From Hallerella sp964397425 (GTDB taxonomy: Bacteria > Fibrobacterota > Fibrobacteria > Fibrobacterales > Fibrobacteraceae): a stretch of 64,000 nt of DNA. A program made the translations under genes and the position numbers. This document shows positions 34,440 to 44,138 of this stretch, piece after piece. A model generated the notes under the pieces. The model did not search any database. It was not told the DNA's origin and saw nothing but the letters and a program-made list of their open reading frames with translations. The DNA lies in the NCBI GenBank assembly GCA_964397425.1, contig CAYNID010000006.1:1-64000 (forward strand). Direction: 5' to 3'. Position 1 is the first letter of the stretch. Every line of letters begins with the position of its first letter.

Positions 34440-35462
34440 TTGTTTGGACTTTTTTCTTGTGATATTGGCGTCGATCTGGGCACGGCAAATACTCTAGTCC
34501 ATGTGGCCGGGCAAGGCATCGTTATCAACGAGCCTACCGTCGTTGCGATGGATAGGAAAAATGACCGCGTGACAGCTATCGGCAGTGAAGCTAAAAAAAT
34601 GCTTGGCCGTACGCCGGGGGCGACAGAAGCTATTCGCCCGATGAAAGATGGTGTGATTGCGGATTTCCAATTGGTGGAAATCTTGCTTTCGACGTTCATC
34701 AAGCGCGTACAGAAGTATCCGCTGTTCTTGGTGAAGCCGCGTATTGTGATTGGCGTGCCGTCGGGAATTACAGAAGTGGAAAAACGCGCTGTGACGGATG
34801 CTGCCCGGATGGCCGGGGCGAAAGAAGTGCATTTGGTGCATGAACCGATGGCGGCTGCAATTGGAATGGGGATTCCAGTCGACGGTCCTGCTGGCAATAT
34901 GATTGTTGACATTGGCGGTGGAACATCGGACATTGCTGTCATTGCCTTGAACGGTATTTCGTGCAACGCCTCCGTTCGCGTCGGTGGCGATGAAATGGAT
35001 GAAGCCATTGTCAGCTATTTGCGCAAGACTTACAATCTGGTTGTCGGAGAAACTTCTGCGGAACAAATCAAAATGCAAATCGGTTCTGCCTTTCCGCTCG
35101 AAGAAGAACTGACGATGGAAGTCAAAGGCCGGGATGTGATGGCGGGACTGCCGCGGACCATGACGATTCGGAGCGAAGAAATTCGGGAAGCGTTGAATGA
35201 ACCGGTAATTGCCATTGTCGATGCCGTGAAGCAGGCTTTGGCGTTGACTCCGCCGGAACTTTCTGCTGATATTTTGGACCGCGGAATCATCATGTCGGGT
35301 GGCGGTTCTAAACTTCGCGGTTTGGATGTCCGAATCCGTAAGGAAACGGGATTGTCGGTGAATGTTATCGATGACCCGCTCCTTTGCGTTTGCAAGGGGG
35401 CTGCCCGGATTTTGGAAGATTTGGACAAATACCGTCCGGTTTTGATTTCTTCTACCGTGTAA
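34440..35462 (+). CDS. mreB: Rod shape-determining actin-like protein MreB
   Basis: 340 residues starting at TTG (34440), chosen because AGAAGGAAA lies at the right distance. Actin fold: phosphate-1 motif CDIGVDLGTANTLVH at the N terminus, phosphate-2 MIVDIGGGTSDIAVI (about 155-169), adenosine motif GIIMSGGGSKLRGLD (about 280-295). It polymerises under the membrane and directs the elongasome. First gene of mreBCD-mrdA-rodA. Confidence 0.98.
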   Translation: MFGLFSCDIGVDLGTANTLVHVAGQGIVINEPTVVAMDRKNDRVTAIGSEAKKMLGRTPGATEAIRPMKDGVIADFQLVEILLSTFIKRVQKYPLFLVKPRIVIGVPSGITEVEKRAVTDAARMAGAKEVHLVHEPMAAAIGMGIPVDGPAGNMIVDIGGGTSDIAVIALNGISCNASVRVGGDEMDEAIVSYLRKTYNLVVGETSAEQIKMQIGSAFPLEEELTMEVKGRDVMAGLPRTMTIRSEEIREALNEPVIAIVDAVKQALALTPPELSADILDRGIIMSGGGSKLRGLDVRIRKETGLSVNVIDDPLLCVCKGAARILEDLDKYRPVLISSTV

Positions 35463-35470
35463 TTTGAAAA

Positions 35471-36307
35471 ATGAAGTTCTTCCGCGTTCTGGGCAAGGTC
35501 CTGTCCAAAGGGCATGGTCTAGTCCTCTTTGTTCTTTTGCTGCTGGTTGGTGTTGGAATCCGCCACTTGGAAAACGAAGGCAAGGAAACTCTTGTCGCGG
35601 GAGCGCTTTCTTCGGTCTATTACCCGGCGCAAGTCGTTGTTTCGTCTGTCAACAGGCTTCATTCTCTGTCGCATGAAAATGACCGTTTGAAACGGGAAAA
35701 CGCCCGTTTGAAAATGGAGCGGGATAATTTGCGAGAAGGAATTGAAGAAGCGAACCGTTTGCGCGAATTGGTGCATTTCGACAACGTTTGGGATTATTCC
35801 ATTGTGACCGCTCGCGTCATTGGCAAGAATCCGGGGCGTTTCTTGACGACTTTCGTTCTCAACCGGGGAACGGAACACGGAATTAATTTGAACATGCCTG
35901 TTTTTACTGTCCATGGGCTTGTCGGGCGAATCTCCGCCGTTTCGAAGACGCATTCCAAAGCGCAGCTTTTGCCGGATCCGGCGTTGCACGTTTCTGTGAT
36001 GGTTCAGCGGAGTCGGGTCGTCGGATTTTTGGATGGGGGATCGGTCAACTATTTGCGGGCGACGGTGCCTTCTTATGTGGGAGTCAGCGAAGGAGACACG
36101 CTGGTCACGTCGGGGCTTGGCGGCATTTATCCGAAAGGAATCGGAGTGGGCGTTGTGCGCTCTCTGCACAAGGGCGATATTGATGTGGTGACAGAGCTTG
36201 AACTGGAGCCGTTCCAAAAATTCACCCGGTTAGAAGAAGTCTTCATTATGCAGAAAGAACCGGATTGGACTGTTCAGGAGATGGTGGATAATGCTGAAAT
36301 TCATTAA
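35471..36307 (+). CDS. mreC: Rod shape-determining protein MreC
   Basis: 278 residues: short cytoplasmic tail, one membrane helix (about 14-30), coiled coil (about 55-98, LKRENARLKMERDNLREGIE) and the two beta-barrel lobes typical of MreC (FVLNRGTEHGINLNMPVFTV, GDTLVTSGLGGIYPKGIGVG). Bridges MreB with periplasmic PBP2. Overlaps mreD by 17 bases. Confidence 0.96.
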   Translation: MKFFRVLGKVLSKGHGLVLFVLLLLVGVGIRHLENEGKETLVAGALSSVYYPAQVVVSSVNRLHSLSHENDRLKRENARLKMERDNLREGIEEANRLRELVHFDNVWDYSIVTARVIGKNPGRFLTTFVLNRGTEHGINLNMPVFTVHGLVGRISAVSKTHSKAQLLPDPALHVSVMVQRSRVVGFLDGGSVNYLRATVPSYVGVSEGDTLVTSGLGGIYPKGIGVGVVRSLHKGDIDVVTELELEPFQKFTRLEEVFIMQKEPDWTVQEMVDNAEIH

Positions 36308-36785
36308 ACATTTTCTGCTGTTTGTCGTGACCATCGTTTTGCAAACGACTCTTGCTTCGAAGATTGTCTTTTATGGACAGGAACCGGATTTTGTTTTGAT
36401 TTTTGTCGTCGTCATGGCAATCTCCTGTGGTCCTGTTTCGGGAATGCTTTGGGGATTTTTTGCTGGATTCTCGGAAGACGTCTATTCTTCGGTGGATTGG
36501 CTGGGTGCGCAAACGATTGCGTTCACCTGTGTGGGATTTGGCGTGGGGCAGCTCGAAGAAAAATTTCTCCGGCTGAATTTGGCAACAAAAGTTGCTCTGC
36601 TTGGGCTTGCCTTTATGTTGAACGATCTCATTTATTACTGGCTTATCGGCATTCCCAAAGCGAGTGCGGGAGAATTCTTTGTGTCCAAGACACTCCCCGA
36701 ATGCATTTACACGATGCTGTTTGGAGCCCTGTTCTTCTTTTTGTTGAACCGTTTTGACGACCGTTCACGTAAAAATGCCCGATAA
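36291..36785 (+). CDS. mreD: Rod shape-determining protein MreD
   Basis: 164 residues, nearly all membrane (about five helices). Poorly conserved, but position between mreC and mrdA and size are diagnostic; the segment PVSGMLWGFFAGFSEDVYSS fits the family. Its end overlaps the mrdA start by 11 bases. Confidence 0.92.
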   Translation: MLKFIKHFLLFVVTIVLQTTLASKIVFYGQEPDFVLIFVVVMAISCGPVSGMLWGFFAGFSEDVYSSVDWLGAQTIAFTCVGFGVGQLEEKFLRLNLATKVALLGLAFMLNDLIYYWLIGIPKASAGEFFVSKTLPECIYTMLFGALFFFLLNRFDDRSRKNAR

Positions 36786-38634
36786 ATCTTCTCAAAACGA
36801 ATTGTTTAGCCGGAATTTGAAGTCCCTGGTTTTCATGGCGATGGTGGGCATCGTTTTCTTTTGCCTGTCTGTTCGGTTATTTTATTTGCAATCGGTTCGT
36901 TATGAACAAAACTTGCAGAGCTCGGATGAAAACCGTTTGAGACAAATAGAACTCCGGGCTGAACGCGGATTGATCTTTGACAGGCATGGAACGCTTTTGG
37001 TGGGCAACAGGCCTTCGTATCAGATTGTGCTGCTGCCTGCCGAAATCCGCAAAATGAAATCGGAAGAAAAGGATTCTTTGTTTTATCGAATCATCCATTT
37101 GAAGGATTCGGCGGGTGACGCCATATTCGATTCCGCCGTTGTCGACACGATGTTTCAACGCTGCGCCTGGAAGTCGCACGGGACGCTCCGCATTTTGGAA
37201 GACGCTTCCGTGGAACAGGTGTCGGTTGTGCAAGAGCGGTCGTTTGAATTTCCCGGTGTAACGACTGTTGTCGAATCGAGAAGATCTTACCCTTATGGAA
37301 CTCTCGCTGCCCATGTTTTCGGTTATACGGGAGAAATTACGGAAGAGCAACTGGCGAAGCCGGAATTCAAAGGTTATTCTTCGGGAGATCGCGTTGGGCA
37401 AAAGGGCCTTGAAAAAGAATACGACGTTGAATTTCGGGGCAAAGACGGCGTGAAATACGTGGAAGTCGATGCTTACGGAAGGGAAGTCGGCTTTATCGAT
37501 GGAATGCAGAATACGCCCTCTGTCCCCGGACTCAGAATGGTGACGACGTTGGATTTGAACGTGCAAAAGGCGGCGGAAGCGGCTTTGCCGGATTCTGTCC
37601 GGGGCGCGGTCGTTGCAATTGATCCGCGGAATGGAGAAATCCTGGCGATGGTTTCGTCGCCGCGGATGGATCCGAATATTTTTTCTTTGAAGCGCCGGGA
37701 ACGCAATAAAGGTTGGGCGAAAGTCGCTCTGGATTCTACGCGGCCTTTGATGAACCGCGCCATTTCCGGCGTTTATCCGCCGGCGTCGCCGTTTAAATTG
37801 GTGACTTCTGGAGCGGGCCTTGAAAACGGTCTGGTCCGCGCGACAACTTATATGCAAAAGTCTTGTACAGGAGGATTCACGTTTGGGGCGCGTTATCAGA
37901 AATGTTGGGGGACTCATGGCAACTTGGATTTGGTGAATTCGCTGCGCCTTTCGTGCGATGTGTATTTTTATCAGCTCGGTTTGATGCTCGGCATGGAGCG
38001 CATCAATGAATTTGGATACCGGTTCGGGCTGGGACATTTGCTGGGAATTGACATTCCCGGAGAAAAGGCGGGATGGTTGCCTGATTCCGCTTCGTTCAAT
38101 GAACGCAACCGGCGGAATGGTTGGCGTTGGGCACGTGGTCTGATTTTGAATTTGGCGATTGGGCAGGGGCAATTGGTGACACCGCTTCAGGAAGCGGTTT
38201 TAGCAGGTTCCATTGCGACGGGAAAGGGCGTGTATCGACCGCATTTGATGAAAGAATTGCGGGATGTCAACAATCAGATTGTGAAACGCTATGTTCCTGA
38301 AAAAATTTTTGAAGGCAATATGAAAGAATCGACGCACCGCGCTCTTCTTGACGGATTGGATTCTGTTGTCAATCACCCCGGAGGAACGGGGCGGCGGGCG
38401 GCTGTTCCCGGAGTCCGCGTGGGTGGAAAGTCCGGTTCTGCGGAATGGAAAAAAGGGGAAAAAACACATGCGTGGTTTGTCTCCGTGGCTCCGCTCGATA
38501 ATCCGGAAATCGCTGTTGCCGTCATTCAAGAAGCGGAAGGCGGTGGCGGCGCTAAATCCGCTCCGATTTGCCGCAAGGTGATGGAGGCTTATTTTGCGGG
38601 GCGGATGAAAGATTCCGTGGAGGTCAAAAAATGA
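36775..38634 (+). CDS. mrdA: Penicillin-binding protein 2 (elongasome transpeptidase)
   Basis: 619 residues from the ATG at 36775 (an upstream in-frame start at 36754 lies deeper inside mreD). One membrane helix (about 20-42), PBP dimerisation domain (ERGLIFDRHGTLLVGNRPSY), and transpeptidase motifs: S-x2-K as S338-PFK, SCD in RLSCDVYFYQLG, and K-S-G in GGKSGSAEW. Cross-links peptidoglycan during side-wall growth with RodA, whose start overlaps its stop (ATGA). Confidence 0.97.
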   Translation: MPDKSSQNELFSRNLKSLVFMAMVGIVFFCLSVRLFYLQSVRYEQNLQSSDENRLRQIELRAERGLIFDRHGTLLVGNRPSYQIVLLPAEIRKMKSEEKDSLFYRIIHLKDSAGDAIFDSAVVDTMFQRCAWKSHGTLRILEDASVEQVSVVQERSFEFPGVTTVVESRRSYPYGTLAAHVFGYTGEITEEQLAKPEFKGYSSGDRVGQKGLEKEYDVEFRGKDGVKYVEVDAYGREVGFIDGMQNTPSVPGLRMVTTLDLNVQKAAEAALPDSVRGAVVAIDPRNGEILAMVSSPRMDPNIFSLKRRERNKGWAKVALDSTRPLMNRAISGVYPPASPFKLVTSGAGLENGLVRATTYMQKSCTGGFTFGARYQKCWGTHGNLDLVNSLRLSCDVYFYQLGLMLGMERINEFGYRFGLGHLLGIDIPGEKAGWLPDSASFNERNRRNGWRWARGLILNLAIGQGQLVTPLQEAVLAGSIATGKGVYRPHLMKELRDVNNQIVKRYVPEKIFEGNMKESTHRALLDGLDSVVNHPGGTGRRAAVPGVRVGGKSGSAEWKKGEKTHAWFVSVAPLDNPEIAVAVIQEAEGGGGAKSAPICRKVMEAYFAGRMKDSVEVKK

Positions 38635-39902
38635 GAGGTTCCGGGCGTTTTTTAAATAACGCGATGAAAATCGACTGGCTTTTTTTGATTTTGGTGTTGG
38701 CGTTGACTTTTTTGGGAATTACCCTCGTTTATTCGGCGACGGTGAATGCGGAGCGCGCTTGGTATGCGTCGCACTGGTTCCGGCAAATCATTTACTTTTT
38801 GTTCGGGTGCCTTTTGGCGACAGGATTTGCCCTTATCCGCATTGATTATTGGCAACGCTTCGCTTTTCCCCTTTATTTTATCACGATTTGCTTGTTGGCT
38901 TTTGTCGCTTTTGGCGGTGGAGACAGCGCAAAGGGCGCTGGCCGTTGGATTGACTTGGGAATTATCAAAATTCAACCTTCTGAATTTGCCAAGATTACAT
39001 TCCTTTTGGCAATGTCGAAATGGCTTTCGACGCACCGTGTGAACATTTTGAAACCGAAAACTTTTGTTATTCCGGCGGTCATCTTTTTTGTCCCGTTCGT
39101 TTTGGTTTTGCGGCAGCCGGATTTGAGCACGGCTTTGGTTTTTACGGCGGTGACGATTGTTGGATTTTACTGGGCGGGACTTTCGCTTTTGGATTTGTTC
39201 CTGCTTTTGAGCCCGGTCGCTTCGGTGATTCTCTCGTATCCGCAAATCCCCTATTCACAAGTTCTCTGGGGGCTTCTTCTCTGCATTGTTTTTTTGGTGA
39301 TGCTGTCCCGAAAACTGCCCAAAAAATTTGTCATTTTGATTCTTTCGCTGAATATTATTTGCGGCTATGCGAGTACGGTCGCCTGGAATTCTTTAGAAGA
39401 TCATCAACGGGATCGGGTTATGACATTTGTCGATCCGATGCGGGATCCGAAAGGCGCCGGTTATCAGGTCATTCAATCTGAAGTGGCCATTGGAAGCGGT
39501 GGACTTTTTGGCAAGGGCTTCCGGGAAGGTTCGCAAACCAATCTGGCTTTTTTGCCGGAGGAACATACGGATTTTATCTTCAGCGTGTTGGGGGAACAAT
39601 TCGGCTTTGTCGGCTGTGTCGCGGTTTTGGGTTTGTATTTTCTGTTTCTTTGGCGCGCGATTTCCATTTGCCGCCTGCATTTGGATCCGTTTGTGAATCT
39701 TGTTGTGGCGGGGTCTTGTACGATTTTCTTTTTTCACATGACGGTCAACATTTCAATGACTTTGGGGCTGATGCCTGTTACAGGGCTGCCTCTGCCGTTC
39801 CTTTCTTACGGTGGCTCGTTTATGTTGACGTGTATGATGCTTGTTGGTTTGTTGGTGAACATGCGTTATCAGGGCAGTCAGCTGGAAAGCAATTACAATT
39901 AA
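38631..39902 (+). CDS. rodA: Peptidoglycan glycosyltransferase RodA
   Basis: 423 residues from the ATG that overlaps the mrdA stop. SEDS family with about ten membrane helices. Family blocks: DLGIIKIQPSEFAKI, LRQPDLSTALVF, FLPEEHTDFIFSVLGEQFGF and LPLPFLSYGGSFMLTCM. It polymerises lipid II and pairs with PBP2. Last gene of the cluster. Confidence 0.97.
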   Translation: MRGSGRFLNNAMKIDWLFLILVLALTFLGITLVYSATVNAERAWYASHWFRQIIYFLFGCLLATGFALIRIDYWQRFAFPLYFITICLLAFVAFGGGDSAKGAGRWIDLGIIKIQPSEFAKITFLLAMSKWLSTHRVNILKPKTFVIPAVIFFVPFVLVLRQPDLSTALVFTAVTIVGFYWAGLSLLDLFLLLSPVASVILSYPQIPYSQVLWGLLLCIVFLVMLSRKLPKKFVILILSLNIICGYASTVAWNSLEDHQRDRVMTFVDPMRDPKGAGYQVIQSEVAIGSGGLFGKGFREGSQTNLAFLPEEHTDFIFSVLGEQFGFVGCVAVLGLYFLFLWRAISICRLHLDPFVNLVVAGSCTIFFFHMTVNISMTLGLMPVTGLPLPFLSYGGSFMLTCMMLVGLLVNMRYQGSQLESNYN

Positions 39903-40134
39903 TCGGATGGTAAAGTGGACAAAAATCCGCTTTTTGCAGACGGAAATAGAAGTGACTGCTTGAATTTTTGAAACGTCAAAAGAAAACGGCGAGTCGTCTC
40001 CGGGAATTTTGCCGGAGGCTCCACAAAAAGACCATGACGTAAAACGTAGCCATCCATTTCAGAAAGACGGTGCAGGGAGGCTTGTCTCTGATTTTGAAAG
40101 ACTTTTGGCGTGTAGTTTTCTACATTATGCTTGC
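39903..40134 (+). promoter_or_regulatory. Spacer between rodA and rseP, with -10 box
   Basis: 232 bases without a gene. TACATT (40121-40126) lies eight bases before the rseP ATG at 40135, so the transcript would be leaderless or nearly so. The preceding TTGAAA (40094-40099) is 21 bases away, a poor spacing. No clear terminator for rodA was found. Confidence 0.35.
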
Positions 40135-41505
40135 ATGGAAAACATTTTCACAAATCTTTTGATGATATTTCTTGGGCTGCTGAGCTTGAGCTTTTTAGTC
40201 TTTATTCATGAATTGGGACATTTTTTGGTGGCCAAATGGAATAAAGTCAAAGTGAACACGTTTTCTATCGGGTTCGGCAAAAAACTTCTGAAATTCAAAA
40301 AGGGCGACACGGAATACTGCATTTCCTTAATTCCGTTTGGCGGATACGTTTCCATGGAAGGCGAAAATCCGGAAGATTCCGATTCAAAAGATCCGGGCTC
40401 CTTTGTCGGAAAAAGTGTGGGCGTCCGCGCGGCGATAGCCTTTGCCGGTCCTTTCGTCAATATCGCCTTTGCGTTTTTGCTGTTGGTGGGCCTTTACATG
40501 AAAGGCGTCGAAGAACCGGTTTCCTCGGAGTTGATAGTGGGACTTGTTCTTCCGGGAAGTGCGGCTGAAAAATCGGGAATTTTGCCCGGCGATACGATTT
40601 TTGAAATAGACGGAAAGCCCACCAGCGGTTGGGATGATTTCCGGGAACAAATCGGAGTGAGTCTCGGAGCGAAGGTCCCCGTGCGGCTTCTTCGCGGACA
40701 AGATACGCTTCTGCGTACCTTGATTCCAGAAGAAATGGTCGTTCCCGCGCAGGATTCATCAAAAAAAGATGTGAGCATGGGCGTCGGCGAATCGGGAATT
40801 TTCCCACGTCATCGTGTCGTGGTCAGCGGGAATCCGCTTTCGGGAAGCGCGGCGGAAAAAGCGGGGCTTCTCCCCGGCGATACGATTGTGGAAATAAATC
40901 AGCAGCGCGTATTCCGCTATCAAGATGTTGTTTCCCTTGTCAACGGATCAGAAGGAAAACCGTTGGATATTACAATTCACCGTTCCGACGACACGCTCCA
41001 CAAAAAATTGTCCGCTGTTTTCAGCGAAGAGCACGGGCGTTACATGATTGGCATCCAAATGACTTATGTCATGTTCAACGAAACGCATGTCGTTAGCCGC
41101 AACTTTCCAGAGTCCGTTCTCAAAGCTTGCCAGACCAGCTGGAAAATGGCCGTCAGCGTTCCCCGTTACTTTAAACGGATGTTCCAGGGACAGGTGAAAG
41201 TCGATGCGATGTCCGGTCCTGTCACCATTGTCGCCGTGATGGGAAACGTGTGGCTTTCCGGTTTCCAAAATTTTCTGATGATTCTGGCTCTCATCAGCAT
41301 CAATCTGGGGATTATGAACCTTTTGCCCCTCGCTATCACCGATGGAGGAATTCTGTTGTTCCTCTTGATAGAAGCGATTCGCGGAAAGGCGATTTCCCAA
41401 GAGAAGCAGGCGTTCATCCAGAAAATCGCATTGGCCTGTTTTTTAGCCCTCTTTGTTTTCATCACTTATCTCGATATTGGGAAAGTGGGACTTTTCTTGA
41501 AATAG
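40135..41505 (+). CDS. rseP: Site-2 intramembrane protease RseP
   Basis: 456 residues from the ATG at 40135; an upstream start at 40009 would add a non-membrane extension across the promoter. The zinc site HELGH (25-29) is in the first helix, followed by two PDZ domains (about 125-205 and 220-300, each with GSAAEK-GLLPGDTI-like ligand loops), and the second metal motif NLLPLAITDGG in the penultimate helices (the canonical LDG reads TDG). Cleaves anti-sigma factors or remnant signal peptides in the membrane. Confidence 0.95.
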   Translation: MENIFTNLLMIFLGLLSLSFLVFIHELGHFLVAKWNKVKVNTFSIGFGKKLLKFKKGDTEYCISLIPFGGYVSMEGENPEDSDSKDPGSFVGKSVGVRAAIAFAGPFVNIAFAFLLLVGLYMKGVEEPVSSELIVGLVLPGSAAEKSGILPGDTIFEIDGKPTSGWDDFREQIGVSLGAKVPVRLLRGQDTLLRTLIPEEMVVPAQDSSKKDVSMGVGESGIFPRHRVVVSGNPLSGSAAEKAGLLPGDTIVEINQQRVFRYQDVVSLVNGSEGKPLDITIHRSDDTLHKKLSAVFSEEHGRYMIGIQMTYVMFNETHVVSRNFPESVLKACQTSWKMAVSVPRYFKRMFQGQVKVDAMSGPVTIVAVMGNVWLSGFQNFLMILALISINLGIMNLLPLAITDGGILLFLLIEAIRGKAISQEKQAFIQKIALACFLALFVFITYLDIGKVGLFLK

Positions 41506-41512
41506 GTAGCTT

Positions 41513-42796
41513 ATGAATATTCTTATTATCGGCAGTGGCGGCCGTGAAAATGCAATTGCGCTTGCCGTCAAAAAATCGCCTCTGTGTACTCGTTTGATTT
41601 CTGCACCGGGGAATCCCGGCATGGCCCGACTCGGCGAATGTTTCCCAGTCGACGTGTCGTCTCCGAAGGCGATAGCGGATTTGGCTGAAAAAGAAAAAGT
41701 CGATTTTACGATTATTGGACCGGAAGTTCCTCTGGTGAATGGTGTTGTCGATGAATTCCGCGCCCGCGGACTCCGGGCGTTTGGCCCTGTGAAAGGGGCG
41801 GCGGCATTGGAAGGCAGCAAAGCGTTCTCCAAAAATTTCATGAAGAAATATGGGATTCCGACGGCTGCTTACGAAACATTTTCCAAATTGGAAGACGCAT
41901 TGGAATTTCTGAAACAGCATCCGGCTCCGATTGTCGTCAAGGCGTCGGGACTCGCTGCGGGAAAGGGCGCCGTTGTTTGTTTGACGGATGCGGAAGCCGT
42001 TCAGGCGGTAGAAGAAATGCTCGGCGACAAGGCTGTTTTCGGAGAATCCGGAAAGACGGTTGTCATCGAAGAATTCATGGAAGGCGAAGAAGCTTCCCTG
42101 TTTGCCGTTTGCGATGGAAAGGATTACGTCTTGCTTTCTACGGCGCAGGATCACAAGCGGATTTTCGATGGGGACCAGGGTCCGAATACCGGCGGAATGG
42201 GCGCTTACGCGCCGGCTCCCGTTGTGACTCCGGAAATTCTTGCTCAGGTCAAATCCCAGGTGATTGAACCGACTCTCCGGGGAATGGAGGCTGAAGGCTC
42301 TCCTTATACAGGAGTGCTTTATGTCGGCATCATGGTGACAAAAGATGGACCGAAAGTCGTGGAATACAATTGCCGCTTGGGAGATCCGGAGTGCCAAGTC
42401 GTCCTTCCTGTTTATGGCGGGGATGTCCTTGCGCTGTTTGACGCGGCAGAAAAAGGCGAATTGAAAAATTTCAACGATCCTGAACAGACGAACGGCTCGG
42501 CTGCGGTCGTCGTCATGGCGAGCGCCGGTTATCCGGGAAGTTACAAGAAAGGCGAAGAAATTTCGGGCATCGAAGTGGCCGAAGCGGCGGGTGCGATGGT
42601 CGTCCATGCCGGGACGTGTTTGCAAAATGGAAAATTGCTTACCTCCGGCGGTCGGGTTCTCGGCGTTGTTGGAACGGGAACGGATCTCAAATCCGCATTG
42701 GAAAAGGCTTATGAAGGTTGCGGCAAAATTCATTTTGATGGCGCATTCTTCCGCAAGGATATTGGTCAAAAAGGACTCGCAAAATGCAAGAAGTGA
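41513..42796 (+). CDS. purD: Phosphoribosylamine-glycine ligase
   Basis: 427 residues. ATP-grasp enzyme of purine synthesis (step 2). N-terminal IIGSGGRENAIALAVKKSP, ATP-grasp core VKASGLAAGKGAVV and VIEEFMEGEEASLFAV, and the signature DHKRIFDGDQGPNTGGMGAY followed by RLGDPECQ. Starts seven bases after rseP and overlaps purE by 13 bases. Confidence 0.98.
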   Translation: MNILIIGSGGRENAIALAVKKSPLCTRLISAPGNPGMARLGECFPVDVSSPKAIADLAEKEKVDFTIIGPEVPLVNGVVDEFRARGLRAFGPVKGAAALEGSKAFSKNFMKKYGIPTAAYETFSKLEDALEFLKQHPAPIVVKASGLAAGKGAVVCLTDAEAVQAVEEMLGDKAVFGESGKTVVIEEFMEGEEASLFAVCDGKDYVLLSTAQDHKRIFDGDQGPNTGGMGAYAPAPVVTPEILAQVKSQVIEPTLRGMEAEGSPYTGVLYVGIMVTKDGPKVVEYNCRLGDPECQVVLPVYGGDVLALFDAAEKGELKNFNDPEQTNGSAAVVVMASAGYPGSYKKGEEISGIEVAEAAGAMVVHAGTCLQNGKLLTSGGRVLGVVGTGTDLKSALEKAYEGCGKIHFDGAFFRKDIGQKGLAKCKK

Positions 42797-43251
42797 ACAA
42801 AACTTTAGTGGGCATTGTCACGGGAAGCAATTCGGACAAGCCGATTGTCGATAAAGTCACCGCGATTCTCGATGAATTCGGTATCGCTTGGGAATACAAT
42901 GTGCTTTCTGCACACCGCACACCGAATAAAACGGCTAAATACGCCCGTGAAGCGGAAAGCCGTGGCGTTCAGGTTTTGATTGGTATCGCGGGGCTCGCCG
43001 CCGCGCTTCCGGGGACGCTCGCCGCTCACACGACTCTGCCGGTCATTGGTGTTCCGGGTGACGGAGGCCCGCTTTCTGGCGTTGACGCGTTGCATTCCAT
43101 CGTGCAGATGCCGCCGGGCATTCCTGTGGCGACGGTCGGGATTGGAAACGGGAAAAACGCCGCTTACTTGGCCATTGCCATCTTGGCGCTTTCCCATCCG
43201 GAACTCCGTGCTAAATTGGCGGAATACCGCCGCTCGCTTGGAGACATTTAA
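42784..43251 (+). CDS. purE: N5-carboxyaminoimidazole ribonucleotide mutase
   Basis: 155 residues. Family motifs are GIVTGSNSDKPIV, NVLSAHRTPNKTAKYA, LIGIAGLAAALPGTLAAHTT and GNGKNAAYLAIAIL. Converts N5-CAIR to CAIR in purine synthesis. No purK is seen beside it. Confidence 0.97.
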   Translation: MQEVNKTLVGIVTGSNSDKPIVDKVTAILDEFGIAWEYNVLSAHRTPNKTAKYAREAESRGVQVLIGIAGLAAALPGTLAAHTTLPVIGVPGDGGPLSGVDALHSIVQMPPGIPVATVGIGNGKNAAYLAIAILALSHPELRAKLAEYRRSLGDI

Positions 43252-43254
43252 ACA

Positions 43255-44022
43255 GTGAAACGGTTGCTCCTGGGCATTCTATGCGCCTTCTCGTTGTCTT
43301 TTGCCAAAGAGACTTCTTTGCCTTTATGGGCAAAAGGGGAGCAACTGACATTCCGCTTGAGCTGGGGCTTTATCACGGCAGGTTCTGCCGATATGAACGT
43401 AAACCCGAGGACGGATGGTAAAATTGAATTTGTCAGCGTTGCCAGAAACAACGGCGCTTTCAAAGCGATTTATCCTGTCGCCGATACGATTCATACTGTG
43501 GTGGATGGTCAAAGCTTATTGCCGGATTCTTTTCGAAAAGTGTTGAATGAAGGCTCTTTCCACAGCACGTCACAAATCCTTTTTGACAGGGTCTTGCAAA
43601 AAGCCGTTCTTTCGGACACCGTATTTGTCAATTCGCGGCGTGATGACATCAAATCGCGGATAGATACGGTCGTTGCGCTCAAAGGGTTTGAACATTGCGT
43701 TATTTCCGCATTTTACCGGGTCCGCAGCATGGACCTTGTCGGCAAAAAAGACACGTATTTTTCGGCAGTCAGCGGGAAAAAACGCTATTCACTGCAAGTG
43801 ATCGTCCATGGGAAGGAAACGGTGGAAACCGACCTGGGAAAGTTTGACTGTTTTAAAGTGGAACCGATTTTAGGGGATGATGGCGCATTCAAGGCTGCCG
43901 GGCAGTTGTTTATTTGGCTGACGGACGATGAACGGCGCTTGCCCGTTTTGATGCGCGTCAAGATTCCCATCGGATCTATCAAGGGTGAATTGGTGCAATT
44001 TCGGCAAGAATCATCCAAATAG
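43255..44022 (+). CDS. DUF3108 periplasmic protein
   Basis: 255 residues with GTG start and signal peptide (MKRLLLGILCAFSLSFA). The mature protein follows the DUF3108 pattern: EQLTFRLSWGFITAGSADM, conversion of a strand-rich beta-barrel-like domain, and the ending FIWLTDDERRLPVLMRVKIP, GSIKGELVQF. Family function is not established (possibly envelope assembly). Three bases after purE. Confidence 0.85.
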   Translation: MKRLLLGILCAFSLSFAKETSLPLWAKGEQLTFRLSWGFITAGSADMNVNPRTDGKIEFVSVARNNGAFKAIYPVADTIHTVVDGQSLLPDSFRKVLNEGSFHSTSQILFDRVLQKAVLSDTVFVNSRRDDIKSRIDTVVALKGFEHCVISAFYRVRSMDLVGKKDTYFSAVSGKKRYSLQVIVHGKETVETDLGKFDCFKVEPILGDDGAFKAAGQLFIWLTDDERRLPVLMRVKIPIGSIKGELVQFRQESSK

Positions 44023-44088
44023 CTCTTTTTTGTCGCTTTTCAATTTCTTTTTACACAAATATTTTGGTATTCGTTCTTGAGAATAAAC

Positions 44089-44094
44089 TATATT
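44089..44094 (+). promoter_or_regulatory. -10 box of the barrel protein gene
   Basis: TATATT, 45 bases ahead of the ATG at 44139; TTGGTA at 44064-44069 is 19 bases upstream. Confidence 0.4.
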
Positions 44095-44138
44095 GGAATG
44101 CGGAAGTATTCTATCTCTTAAATAGAGGCTCTTGAGTG